A stretch of 45,523 nt of DNA from Nitrospina sp. (lineage in GTDB: Bacteria > Nitrospinota > Nitrospinia > Nitrospinales > Nitrospinaceae). Of the stretch, positions 25,190-32,446 are shown one piece after another. The DNA lies in assembly GCA_020430445.1 (NCBI GenBank), contig JAGQJZ010000004.1, positions 1 to 45,523 of the forward strand. The letters are read 5' to 3'. Below the pieces are notes generated by a model. It had not been told where the DNA came from, did no database searches, and saw only the letters and a program-made list of their open reading frames with translations. Each line of letters starts with the position of its first letter. The stretch's first letter is position 1. The translations under genes were made by a program, and so were the position numbers.

Positions 25190-25471
25190 ATGCGATTAAC
25201 ACCTGAAATGATTGAGAAAATTTCAAAGAAAATGGTCAAAGCCCTCATTGGAGGCGAACACATTATCTGGGAAGACCGCCCGGAAAAACTGGAAACCATC
25301 ATCAACCAGCTCATCACGGACGACCTGATGGTTGAAGACCGCCTGAACGACGAGGTGAAGACCCTTCTGGAATCCAGGACCAAGGACTATGAGCGCGAGA
25401 TGATGGACTATGGCCGCGTGTTCCAGATGGTCAAACAAAAACTTGTGAGAGAACGGGGACTGATTCTCTAA
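25190..25471 (+). CDS. DUF507 family protein, first copy
   Basis: 93 residues, matching the DUF507 length and style: MRLTPEMIEKISKKMVKAL at the start, a central acidic helix (RPEKLETIINQLITDDL) and a C-terminal helix (DYGRVFQMVKQKLVRERGLI). It is all-alpha and cytoplasmic. It is followed 8 bases later by a second DUF507 gene, the usual tandem arrangement. No activity is known for the family. It lies 19 bases after tRNA-Gly and is probably in the same transcript. Confidence 0.85.
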   Translation: MRLTPEMIEKISKKMVKALIGGEHIIWEDRPEKLETIINQLITDDLMVEDRLNDEVKTLLESRTKDYEREMMDYGRVFQMVKQKLVRERGLIL

Positions 25472-25479
25472 TTCTTGAT

Positions 25480-25755
25480 ATGAAAATAAGCCGGGAAAAA
25501 GTCAATCACATCAGCAGCCTGATCGTCCGCGATCTGGCGAAACGCGATGAATTCGATTACAAGGCGGACTTGAACGATATCCGGCTGGAAGTGGCGCGGG
25601 TCATGCTCGACGAATTGAAGGTGGACGACCTGGCCGATCAGGAAGCGAGGAAAATCATCAACTCCTACGCCCACAGCCCGCGCGAAGGCTCGCCTGAGTG
25701 GGACGTGATGTACCAGAAACACTACGAAGAGCAGCTTAAAAAACACGGGTTATAA
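25480..25755 (+). CDS. DUF507 family protein, second copy
   Basis: 91 residues. It starts MKISREKVNHISSLIVRDLAKRDEF, parallel to MRLTPEMIEKISKKMVKAL in the upstream copy, and shares the acidic middle (LNDIRLEVARVMLDEL). The C-terminus differs (YAHSPREGSPEWDVMYQKHYEEQLKKHG), containing a conserved-looking SPREGSPEWD segment. The two probably form a heterodimer or act at the same site. Function unknown. Confidence 0.85.
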   Translation: MKISREKVNHISSLIVRDLAKRDEFDYKADLNDIRLEVARVMLDELKVDDLADQEARKIINSYAHSPREGSPEWDVMYQKHYEEQLKKHGL

Positions 25756-25818
25756 TCTCCCCCTCCCCCCTTCTCTGTTCACCCCAAGCGTTAAAAACAC
25801 TCTCCGCCCTTCTTCTGC

Positions 25819-25838
25819 TTTTAACCTGTTTTAACCTG
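25819..25838 (+). repeat. Tandem 10-base direct repeat before the Hsp31-like gene
   Basis: TTTTAACCTG occurs twice in immediate succession (25819-25828 and 25829-25838), 13 bases before the ATG at 25852. The second copy runs into the GAGG ribosome binding site. It may be a regulator site or a replication-slippage duplication. Confidence 0.6.
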
Positions 25839-25851
25839 AGGATTAAAATCA

Positions 25852-26541
25852 ATGAAGAAAAAAATTCTCGTTGTACTAACGAGCGTCCCGAAATATCCCA
25901 ACCTGGAAAGGGCCACCGGATTGTGGCTGGGCGAGGCGGTCCACTTCGTTAAAAAGGTTGAGGAGGCGGGTTATGAGGTGGACTTTGTCAGTCCCGAGGG
26001 AGGATACACTCCCATAGACCCGCACAGCCTTGCCATGGCGGAACCTGTCGATTGGGAATGGTATCAGGACAAACAATTTATGAGTCGGCTGGGCGCCACT
26101 CTCCGCCCCCGTGATATCAACCCTGAAAATTATGCGGCCATTTATTTTGCCGGAGGGCATGGCGTTATCTGGGATTTCCCGGACAACAAGGAGTTGCAGG
26201 AACTGAGCCGCCGTATCTACGAAAACGGAGGGTATGTGTCCTCCGTTTGTCACGGCGCCGCCGGACTCTTGAATATCAAACTCTCCGACGGCACCTTTCT
26301 GGTAAACGGAAAACAGGTCACCGGTTTTTCCAACGAAGAGGAAAAACTGGCCGAACTGGACCAGTACGTTCCGTTTCTCACCGAAACCGAGCTTCGGAAC
26401 CGGGGTGGACATTACCAAAAGGCAACGCAACCCTGGGCGGCTTTTGCCATTGAGGACCAACGCGTGATTACGGGTCAAAACCCCGCGTCGGGGGGCGGCG
26501 TTGCCGATTTGCTTTTAAAAGTCCTGGCGAGCAGAGCCTAA
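25852..26541 (+). CDS. DJ-1/PfpI superfamily protein, Hsp31-like class
   Basis: 229 residues, longer than the DJ-1 type and matching the type 1 glutamine-amidotransferase-like / Hsp31 class. Features: KKILVVLTSVPKY, a GLWLGEAVHFVKKVEEAGYEVDFVSPEGG segment (given here in full words as GLWLGEAVH and GYEVDFVSPEGG), the FAGGHGVIWDFP acid/oxyanion region, and the nucleophile elbow SSVCHGAAGLL with the reactive Cys followed by His. Relatives include glyoxalase III/Hsp31 chaperones. It probably detoxifies reactive carbonyls or responds to stress. It stands alone, convergent with larC. Confidence 0.9.
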   Translation: MKKKILVVLTSVPKYPNLERATGLWLGEAVHFVKKVEEAGYEVDFVSPEGGYTPIDPHSLAMAEPVDWEWYQDKQFMSRLGATLRPRDINPENYAAIYFAGGHGVIWDFPDNKELQELSRRIYENGGYVSSVCHGAAGLLNIKLSDGTFLVNGKQVTGFSNEEEKLAELDQYVPFLTETELRNRGGHYQKATQPWAAFAIEDQRVITGQNPASGGGVADLLLKVLASRA

Positions 26542-26564
26542 TCCCCAGGTTTAAGGACGCCCTT

Positions 26565-27770
26565 TCAGCGGCCCCGGCCTCTAAGCGATTTCCTCGCTAA
26601 ATCCTGCGCCTGCCGGTAGACTTCCCGAATCGGCTGCTTGATCTTTGCCGCCAGTTTCCGGCAGTCCTCATATTCCGGCGACACCTGAACGATTTCCCCT
26701 TCCAGACGCCCGATTTTGACTTTCACCACCTGACCCTCGATCGTGACCGTGATCCATTCGCGGTCCAGCAGGTCGCGTTCCGCCTCCCACCAGCGTAAAC
26801 CAAAGCTCGACGTTTCGGTCAGGATGATGCGGGCCAGCACCTCTTTTTTGTGAGGGGGCGCCAAAACCGTCAATTGGATACCGGGACGGTTCTTCTTCAT
26901 GCCGGTGGCGGTCCAGAACACATCCAGCGCACCCCGGCGCAACAAGTCGTGCATCACCGGCTCAAAAAACTCCGGGTTCATATCGTCAATGTTGGTTTCG
27001 ATGACGCAGATTTTCCCCGGGCCCTCGTCCTGCATCTCACCGGTGATGATCCGCAACATGTTGGGGAGGTCCTTGATGATCTTGGAACCGGCGCCATAAC
27101 CGGTCCGGTCGATTTTCATCGGAGGCAACGGACCAAAAGCCGATGCGAAATGTCCCGCAAGCGCCGCGCCGGTCGGCGTGGTCAACTCCGTGCGGATCCC
27201 ACTGCTGTAGCAGGGAATGCCCCGGAGCAATTCCAGAGTGGCGGGCGCGGGAACGGGGAGCACGCCGTGCTCGCACTCAACGGTGCCCTCGCCTGTGTTC
27301 AATTCCGAGGCGAGGATTTTCTCGGCCCCCAGCAGTTCTAAAGCCACGATCCCGCCCACGATATCGACAATGGAATCCACCGCCCCCACTTCGTGAAAAT
27401 GGATTTTTTCGAGGCGCACCCGGTGCACCTTCGCTTCGGCCTTGCCGATGGCCTCGAACACCGCCAGGGATTTGATTTTGACCGAAGGCGAGAGCTTCGA
27501 TCCGGAAATCAAATCCCGGATCTGGGTGTAACCGCGATGAGGCGGGGTTTCCTTCTTTCCCTTTTTTTTCTGTGTGGACGTTTCCACAAGCAACTGGGTG
27601 GCGCCGAAGCCGTTGCGTTTGACTTTGCGCGAAGCGATGCGGTAGCCCTTCAGCGGCAGTTTCTTCAATTCCTTCTCGATGTCTTTCAAGGGAACGCCGA
27701 GATCGATCAGGGCACCGAGGATCATGTCCCCGCTGATGCCTGAATGACAATCCAGATACGCTATTTTCAT
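26565..27770 (-). CDS. larC: Nickel-pincer cofactor biosynthesis protein LarC
   Basis: 401 residues from the ATG at 27770, which has AGAGGTG just upstream and begins with the canonical MKIAYLDCHSGISGDMILGAL. The open frame starts 17 codons earlier. Further motifs: VHRVRLEKIHFHEVGAVDSIVDIVG (in part: FHEVGAVDSI), TPTGAAL, and the C-terminal LarC2 region with ETNIDDMNPEFFEPVMH and the long helix near the end. LarC inserts nickel into the pyridinium-dithiodicarboxylate cofactor by CTP-dependent chemistry. In Lactobacillus it is made by a frameshift; here it is one continuous frame. LarB is at 39045-39800; LarA and LarE are not in the window. Confidence 0.92.
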   Translation of the reverse strand: MKIAYLDCHSGISGDMILGALIDLGVPLKDIEKELKKLPLKGYRIASRKVKRNGFGATQLLVETSTQKKKGKKETPPHRGYTQIRDLISGSKLSPSVKIKSLAVFEAIGKAEAKVHRVRLEKIHFHEVGAVDSIVDIVGGIVALELLGAEKILASELNTGEGTVECEHGVLPVPAPATLELLRGIPCYSSGIRTELTTPTGAALAGHFASAFGPLPPMKIDRTGYGAGSKIIKDLPNMLRIITGEMQDEGPGKICVIETNIDDMNPEFFEPVMHDLLRRGALDVFWTATGMKKNRPGIQLTVLAPPHKKEVLARIILTETSSFGLRWWEAERDLLDREWITVTIEGQVVKVKIGRLEGEIVQVSPEYEDCRKLAAKIKQPIREVYRQAQDLARKSLRGRGR

Positions 27771-27920
27771 TTCACCTCTGAATAAAGTGAGGCCATTTCC
27801 AGAAACCGTCCCCGACCGCAAGCTGTCTCTGCTTGTTCAGGCCCGCAGGTTACTGGAAGCAACACTATCTAATTATTGGAAATCGCACGGAAGCATTGTA
27901 CCAGCAGACACCACCCGGTC

Positions 27921-28499
27921 CTAAATATTGACCACAGGGGTCGTGTTCGGTCCACCGCTCACAATTTTATGCGAGGTCTGGGGCACCACGGTCTGGAAAA
28001 TCGGCAGGTCTTTATTGCGCGGATTGGGTTTCAGGTAAACGAAGAGGCACACCATATCCTGCTGCGCCGGGCTCCAACCCGTTTTGAACACCATGCCCTT
28101 TCCCAGGGACACGGAAAAATTGAGGAAAACTTTCATGTCCTGTCCGGTATCGAGTTGCGCCAGGTGGGCCTGCATGGCAAACGAGTTGAACGCTTTGGCG
28201 AGAGCGGTGGCGATCAGGACCGAATCAAGGGTGGAGTGAACCCCGACTTCCGGCGCAGGCATGGGATGCTTCTTCTGCTGATTCTTGCTGGCCCCGGCGT
28301 AGGCGATATTCGATTCTCTGTGTTTTTCATCGACGATGAGGGCGTTCACCCGTGCTTTTTGAAACAAGGGGTTCGCGGCCAGTTCCCCTTCGGTGGCGTG
28401 TTTGGAGGAATGGGCTCTGGGGCCGGATTCTGAACTGACGGGATTTTGCAGCGCCTTGTGAATTTCCTGGAAAGTCCAGTTCGTCCGGGCGTAGGGCAT
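27921..28499 (-). CDS. Unknown protein coupled to a BFD-type [2Fe-2S] protein
   Basis: 192 residues from the ATG at 28499, chosen because it lies 8 bases after the stop of the upstream gene; the longer frame would overlap that gene. No family is recognised. The N-terminal third is polar and low in hydrophobics; the middle (VHSTLDSVLIATALAKAFNSFAMQAHLAQL) is a hydrophobic helix-like region; the C-terminal part (MKVFLNFSVSLGKG, MVCLFVYLKPNPRN) looks beta-rich. No cysteine-rich motif is present. It could be a partner of the Fe-S protein upstream. Confidence 0.65.
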   Translation of the reverse strand: MPYARTNWTFQEIHKALQNPVSSESGPRAHSSKHATEGELAANPLFQKARVNALIVDEKHRESNIAYAGASKNQQKKHPMPAPEVGVHSTLDSVLIATALAKAFNSFAMQAHLAQLDTGQDMKVFLNFSVSLGKGMVFKTGWSPAQQDMVCLFVYLKPNPRNKDLPIFQTVVPQTSHKIVSGGPNTTPVVNI

Positions 28500-28507
28500 G
28501 GCGGGGG

Positions 28508-28798
28508 TCAGGCTTTGGAAAACAGTTTGCTGAAAAAACCTTTCTTCTTTTTGGCGGGTTCGGGTTCCGGCGGCTGATTCTTCTTGTTGTGCTGGTCCAG
28601 GAAAAGGTCCAGCAACATGTGGCAGGACTGGCACCCTCCCCCAGCGCCACAGGCTTCGGTGATCTGTTCGATGGTGGTCAGATTGCCTTCCCGGATGACC
28701 GTTTTAATCGTCTCGTCCGTGACCTGAAAACACTGGCAGATGTATTCGCCTTCGGTTTCAGCGGGGGCATCGGATTTTTTCGTGGGGGCTTCAGACAT
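28508..28798 (-). CDS. BFD-like [2Fe-2S]-binding protein
   Basis: 96 residues. The central part is a BFD/NifU-middle-type [2Fe-2S] domain, with ligands Cys21 and Cys23 (ICQCFQVT) and Cys56 and Cys59 (GGGCQSCHMLL), spaced C-x-C-x32-C-x2-C as in bacterioferritin-associated ferredoxin. A flexible acidic N-terminus (20 residues) and a Lys-rich C-terminus (PAKKKKGFFSKLFSK) flank it. BFD reduces bacterioferritin to release iron, while similar domains serve NifU and assimilatory reductases. No bacterioferritin gene is near, so the redox partner is unknown. It is followed closely by an unknown gene in the same direction. Confidence 0.88.
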   Translation of the reverse strand: MSEAPTKKSDAPAETEGEYICQCFQVTDETIKTVIREGNLTTIEQITEACGAGGGCQSCHMLLDLFLDQHNKKNQPPEPEPAKKKKGFFSKLFSKA

Positions 28799-28986
28799 GT
28801 ATTGGAGACAGTGCGAGAAAATTGAAAAGGTATGAACCCGTCACTACCAGCATATTAGGAAATGCGGCCTCAGAAAAGAGAAAATACGTGAAAAGGTCCT
28901 GACCGGAGCGACGACCGCAAGACGCCCTTCCCAATTCCGTGGAACATTTCAAGGGGCCGGTCACGATTTCAGGCCCCACCGGAAGG

Positions 28987-29063
28987 TGGTGGCGGTGCAG
29001 GGACTCGAACCCCGGACACAACGGATATGAACCGTTTGCTCTAACCAACTGAGCTACACCGCC
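28987..29063 (-). tRNA. tRNA-Met (anticodon CAT), probably elongator
   Basis: 77 bases on the minus strand with an encoded CCA. Acceptor GGCGGTG pairs with CACCGCC. The D-arm reads GCTC..GAGC, the anticodon arm AACGG/CCGTT has loop TTCATAT, and the T-arm is CCGGG/CCTGG-like around TTCGAGT. The anticodon stem lacks the three G-C pairs of initiator tRNA and position 1-72 is paired, so it is not the initiator. An isoleucine tRNA with modified C34 (lysidine) shares the CAT anticodon and cannot be fully excluded. Confidence 0.93.
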
Positions 29064-29126
29064 TTGCTTGTTTTCTGCCGGACCCTCAGGAAAGTCCGGT
29101 AGTTTACCTTGAACCCAATTCAGGTG

Positions 29127-30539
29127 TCAATCCGGTTTCTGAGCCTCCGCCCCCTGATAAAATGCTTTCCAGCGAACCGCGTCCCGCATGAATTTCTCCC
29201 GGTCCATGTCCCTCCCGGCAGGAAACGCCTCCATCAGCGGGGCGGGAAATTTTTTCGCCTGCGGGAAACATTCAAACTGGCCGTCCGCCAGGCGGTAAAT
29301 ATTATGAAAGTGGCGGTACTGGCCGGCGATTCCGACAAAATCCCAGTTGGACGTCCCCTCCAGGAAACCGTTCAACTCCGAGGCGCCGATGCCTTCGTAG
29401 AGATTGATCCTGCCGACACGGCCCGGCACCACTTCCGGTGCGTCGGATGAAAAATCGATACTGTAAATGACCGAATCCTGTTCCCCGAAAATTTCGAGCT
29501 GGTAGGCGATCTGCCACTCCCGGTAGACAGAATACATCTTGCTTCCCTTGATCGCCTCGAGGAGTCCCTGCTCCACGTATTCGCGTGCAGCCTCCATTTC
29601 CGCCTGTTGCCGCTCATGGTCCTCCGTCAGGGTGCGGATGCGCGGGACCGCGGCGACCGGTTTGAATTCGATGCGGTACTCATCGTTCTCCTTCATGCGA
29701 ACGAACGGGGCCTGTTGACGGTGGAATTCGACCCCATCCGGTTTGACCTCCGCCACGTCTCCCGGGAAAAAAGCGCTCGTCTGTATTTCCGGGGCGAACC
29801 GTGCGAGATCTTTCAGGAACTGCCCCTGGGTTGTGGGGAAAGAATACTGGTTGAGAAAACCAAACTCGTCCCGGTAGCGGAACCCCGCAGAGCCGGGAAC
29901 GCTGACCATGGGCCCCACCGCTTTGACCACCCGTAAAAAGGAACTGTATTCCTCAAAGGGAAGCTCGAGCGGTTGATGAAATGAGAAGTTCCCCTCCAAA
30001 AGCGGCAGGAACCGGTTGTGCGCCAGTTGGATCGTGGGATAGAGCTTTTTGATGTAATTCACAATATCCGGGCTGACAATGGTATCGACCTGGTTCCAGA
30101 CGGTCACTTCCCCGTCGTGAACCAGCAGCCCGTGTTCGGGAAAATAATCCTGCTCATTCAGCGAAGGCGTCGGCGTCAGGGTCAGGCCGCCGATTGTTAC
30201 CGGCTCAAAATCCGCAACCGGCGTGATGTTTTTCAACCCCACCTCCTGCAGAATTTCCAGCAGGATCTCGTCCTGGGGCGCGAGCACCACCGTATCCGGC
30301 GTGCAGAAAGATTTGTAAGTCGCGAGATACGCCAGAGAACGGATATCGAAATGGTCCTGATGCCGGTGGGAAATATTGAGCACGTCCACCTTGGGGATGG
30401 CCTCCAGGTCCAGTTCAATCGAAGGACAATGGACATTGATCTCCTCCCACAGGTATCCGAACAGGACCGGATCGGTGATGACCCGGATCCCTTTGGATTC
30501 AAACATCAGGCAGGCGTGAGCGACGAGGGTGACATTCAT
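29127..30539 (-). CDS. Large metallo-beta-lactamase-fold hydrolase
   Basis: 470 residues. The N-terminal 230 or so form an MBL fold of the UlaG/NAPE-PLD-like sort: it begins with TLVAHACLMFESKGIRVITDP, and the metal site HRHQDH has His58, His60, Asp62 and His63. Later ligands may be in LVHDGEVTVWNQVDT and LAHNRF. The C-terminal 240 residues form a second domain with no motif I recognise. The substrate is unknown; phospholipid, cyclic-nucleotide and lactone hydrolases are all known in the superfamily. It is divergent from an unknown gene at 30677, with a shared intergenic region. Confidence 0.82.
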   Translation of the reverse strand: MNVTLVAHACLMFESKGIRVITDPVLFGYLWEEINVHCPSIELDLEAIPKVDVLNISHRHQDHFDIRSLAYLATYKSFCTPDTVVLAPQDEILLEILQEVGLKNITPVADFEPVTIGGLTLTPTPSLNEQDYFPEHGLLVHDGEVTVWNQVDTIVSPDIVNYIKKLYPTIQLAHNRFLPLLEGNFSFHQPLELPFEEYSSFLRVVKAVGPMVSVPGSAGFRYRDEFGFLNQYSFPTTQGQFLKDLARFAPEIQTSAFFPGDVAEVKPDGVEFHRQQAPFVRMKENDEYRIEFKPVAAVPRIRTLTEDHERQQAEMEAAREYVEQGLLEAIKGSKMYSVYREWQIAYQLEIFGEQDSVIYSIDFSSDAPEVVPGRVGRINLYEGIGASELNGFLEGTSNWDFVGIAGQYRHFHNIYRLADGQFECFPQAKKFPAPLMEAFPAGRDMDREKFMRDAVRWKAFYQGAEAQKPD

Positions 30540-30618
30540 GGTGTGGACTCTATCGAAAAAAATTCAGCAACGCAGCGCTGCGGCCGGGGCGATATGCCGT
30601 ATAATTTCGCCTTGCAGG

Positions 30619-30647
30619 TTGACAATGCCCGCAGGCTTGAAGACAAT
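30619..30647 (+). promoter_or_regulatory. Candidate sigma-70 promoter of the gene at 30677
   Basis: TTGACA (30619-30624) is a perfect -35; after 17 bases GACAAT (30642-30647) matches 4 of 6 -10 positions. Transcription would begin near 30654, about 23 bases before the start codon. Confidence 0.5.
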
Positions 30648-30676
30648 ACCCTTTTTCAGAACAACCCAGGACAATC

Positions 30677-31216
30677 ATGGAACCGACCACTGCACGATTC
30701 GAAGAAGGGCAACCCTGCCCCGTTAAGGTTGAAGGCTCGGGAGGCGGTTTATCGTTCTCCCCCGCGGGAGACATGCTGCTCATTGGCGCTGTTTCCAGCC
30801 CTTCCCAGGCCCAGATCGATTCCTGGGTGGGGAAATGGCGCGCCAAGCTGTACACGGAATCGGAGTTTCCCGCGATCCCGATTTTCGCCGTCGGCGGTGA
30901 GGACTGGATTCTCGAGGCCCCCTGCAATCCGTCCGCCCAGGAAAAGGAATCGCCGGGATTTTGCGAAGCCCTGTTTTCCAAGGATGAAGCCCTGCTGGTG
31001 GCGATTCTGGTCGACACCGACACCAACGTGGTGAAAAAAATCACCCACGTCGAACTCGACGAATTGTTCGTCGAACGGATGGTGCTTTCCTGGAACCCCT
31101 TCCGCTTCGAGGCCAACGATTACAACAAGTCTTTCGGGCAGGAGGAATTCAACGGCCGCATCCAGGAGATTTTCAAAATGAAAACGTCGCAGGAGTTGTG
31201 GACCACCTCTTGGTAA
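30677..31216 (+). CDS. Unknown cytoplasmic protein
   Basis: 179 residues, not recognised. There is no signal peptide or membrane segment. The layout suggests a mixed alpha/beta protein: strand-rich start (DMLLIGAVSSPSQAQIDSWVGKWRAKLYTES in parts: DMLLIGAVSS, AQIDSWVGKWR), a middle with FPAIPIFAVGGEDWILEAPC, and an ending YNKSFGQEEFNGRIQEIFK. AGGA lies five bases upstream of the ATG and a plausible promoter precedes it. It is convergent with the acidic-tailed LRR gene. Confidence 0.65.
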   Translation: MEPTTARFEEGQPCPVKVEGSGGGLSFSPAGDMLLIGAVSSPSQAQIDSWVGKWRAKLYTESEFPAIPIFAVGGEDWILEAPCNPSAQEKESPGFCEALFSKDEALLVAILVDTDTNVVKKITHVELDELFVERMVLSWNPFRFEANDYNKSFGQEEFNGRIQEIFKMKTSQELWTTSW

Positions 31217-31231
31217 AGAGGCTCCCCGCCC

Positions 31232-32434
31232 TCAGGCATATTCCTCGTCGTCGTCGATGATCTCTTCTTCTTCTTCCTCTTCCTCTTCCTCTTCGATATC
31301 CTCGAATTCCTCTTCTTCCTCCTCCTCTTCTTCCTCTTCCTCTTCCTCGCGTTCCAGAACCGGGTATTCCAGTTTTTCCATGTACTCGGACTCAATCAAA
31401 TACTGAAGGCCTTCCTCGTCGTATTCGTTCCCTTCCAGGTATAAACGGGTCAGGTTGGACATGAACTCCGATTCCGCGATCAACCTCAGGGCTTCGTTCG
31501 TCAGACCGTTGTTCTCGACCATGAGGATTTCGAGGTCCTGCATGTTCTCCGAGCCGGCAATGAAGCCGATGCCTTCATCGCCAATCGAGTTGCGGTCCAG
31601 CGACAACAGCTTCAACTGGGTGATCACCTCGGACCGGGCCAGGGCCCCGATGCCGGCGGCGGTGATGTCGTTCAACTCGAGGTAGAGCTTTTCGAGACCG
31701 GCGAGTTCTTCCCGGTTGGCGATGGTTTGAATCTCGTGGTCCTTCAAATCCAGTTTGCTCAAATCCAGTTCCTTGCCGTCGCGCGACAGGCGATTGAGCA
31801 CGCGATTGACGATCAAAAATTCCTGGATGGCCTGAACTCCCTTCTCCGTAATCGGGTTATCGGAGAAAACCAGGTTTTGCAGCTTGGGGAAATGGCGCGA
31901 TTTTACGAAATCGAGAATCCCCTCGTCGGTGATCCCCGCTTTCTTGATCTCCAGAATTTCAAGGTTGCCCAAAAGGTGCGCCTGTCCCAGATGACGCAAC
32001 CCCTCGTCACCGATCGGATTGTCCGACAGCACCAGGCTGGTCAACTCCGTCAGGTTCTCCGATTGCGCAATGTGCCGGGCCGATTCCGCTCCCAGCTTGT
32101 TCATTCCGAGGCGCAGGGATTTGAGCTGCACCAGGTTCGGTGAATTCACCAGGTGGCGTACCCCGTCGTCGTCAATATTGTTCCGGTACAGTTTGAGGTA
32201 TTGGAGATTTCCCAGAACGGTGGACCCGCCAATGGCCTCCGCCGCTTCCCGGGTCAGTTTCTGCCCCGTCAGAATCAAGCGGCGCAGTTGCCGGACCGAT
32301 TTGGATTTGGACAGGGCCGCGACCCCCGGGTCTCCCAGCTTTGTGAACGTGAAATCGAGCGTCTCGTAATCGCGGCTGAGTTTAAAACCGTTCCGGATGA
32401 TTCCTTCGATGTTATAAAATTTCTTCACCGCCAT
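31232..32434 (-). CDS. Leucine-rich-repeat protein with a polyglutamate tail
   Basis: 400 residues. After about 25 N-terminal residues, roughly twelve ribonuclease-inhibitor-type repeats follow, such as LQYLKLYRNNIDDDGVRHL, LTSLVLSDNPIGDEGLRHL and LKLLSLDRNSIGDEGIGFI (spaced 23-28 residues), forming a horseshoe. A short gap near residues 200-230 (FLIVNRVLNRLSRDGKEL) breaks the register. The last 45 residues are almost all Glu and Asp. There is no signal peptide. It is a likely protein-binding scaffold; the acidic tail could bind basic proteins or metal. It ends an operon behind an alpha/beta hydrolase gene (12-base gap). It is a relative of the short LRR protein at 5288-5809. Confidence 0.85.
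   Translation of the reverse strand: MAVKKFYNIEGIIRNGFKLSRDYETLDFTFTKLGDPGVAALSKSKSVRQLRRLILTGQKLTREAAEAIGGSTVLGNLQYLKLYRNNIDDDGVRHLVNSPNLVQLKSLRLGMNKLGAESARHIAQSENLTELTSLVLSDNPIGDEGLRHLGQAHLLGNLEILEIKKAGITDEGILDFVKSRHFPKLQNLVFSDNPITEKGVQAIQEFLIVNRVLNRLSRDGKELDLSKLDLKDHEIQTIANREELAGLEKLYLELNDITAAGIGALARSEVITQLKLLSLDRNSIGDEGIGFIAGSENMQDLEILMVENNGLTNEALRLIAESEFMSNLTRLYLEGNEYDEEGLQYLIESEYMEKLEYPVLEREEEEEEEEEEEEEEFEDIEEEEEEEEEEEIIDDDEEYA
31261..31348. repeat. Low-complexity polypyrimidine tract (acidic tail coding)
   Basis: The plus strand is almost pure TTC/CTC triplets; the minus strand reads GAA/GAG and encodes the Glu tail of the LRR protein. The tract is interrupted only by short stretches near 31294-31306. 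Such tracts are prone to slippage, and the minus-strand message contains repeated AGGAAGAGG-like sequences resembling ribosome binding sites. Confidence 0.85.
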
Positions 32435-32446
32435 GAATCCACCTGC

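Noticed and set aside
31261..31348. Triplet-rich tract considered as a CRISPR or satellite repeat
   Set aside because: It is codon-phased low complexity inside the acidic tail of the LRR gene, without spacers.
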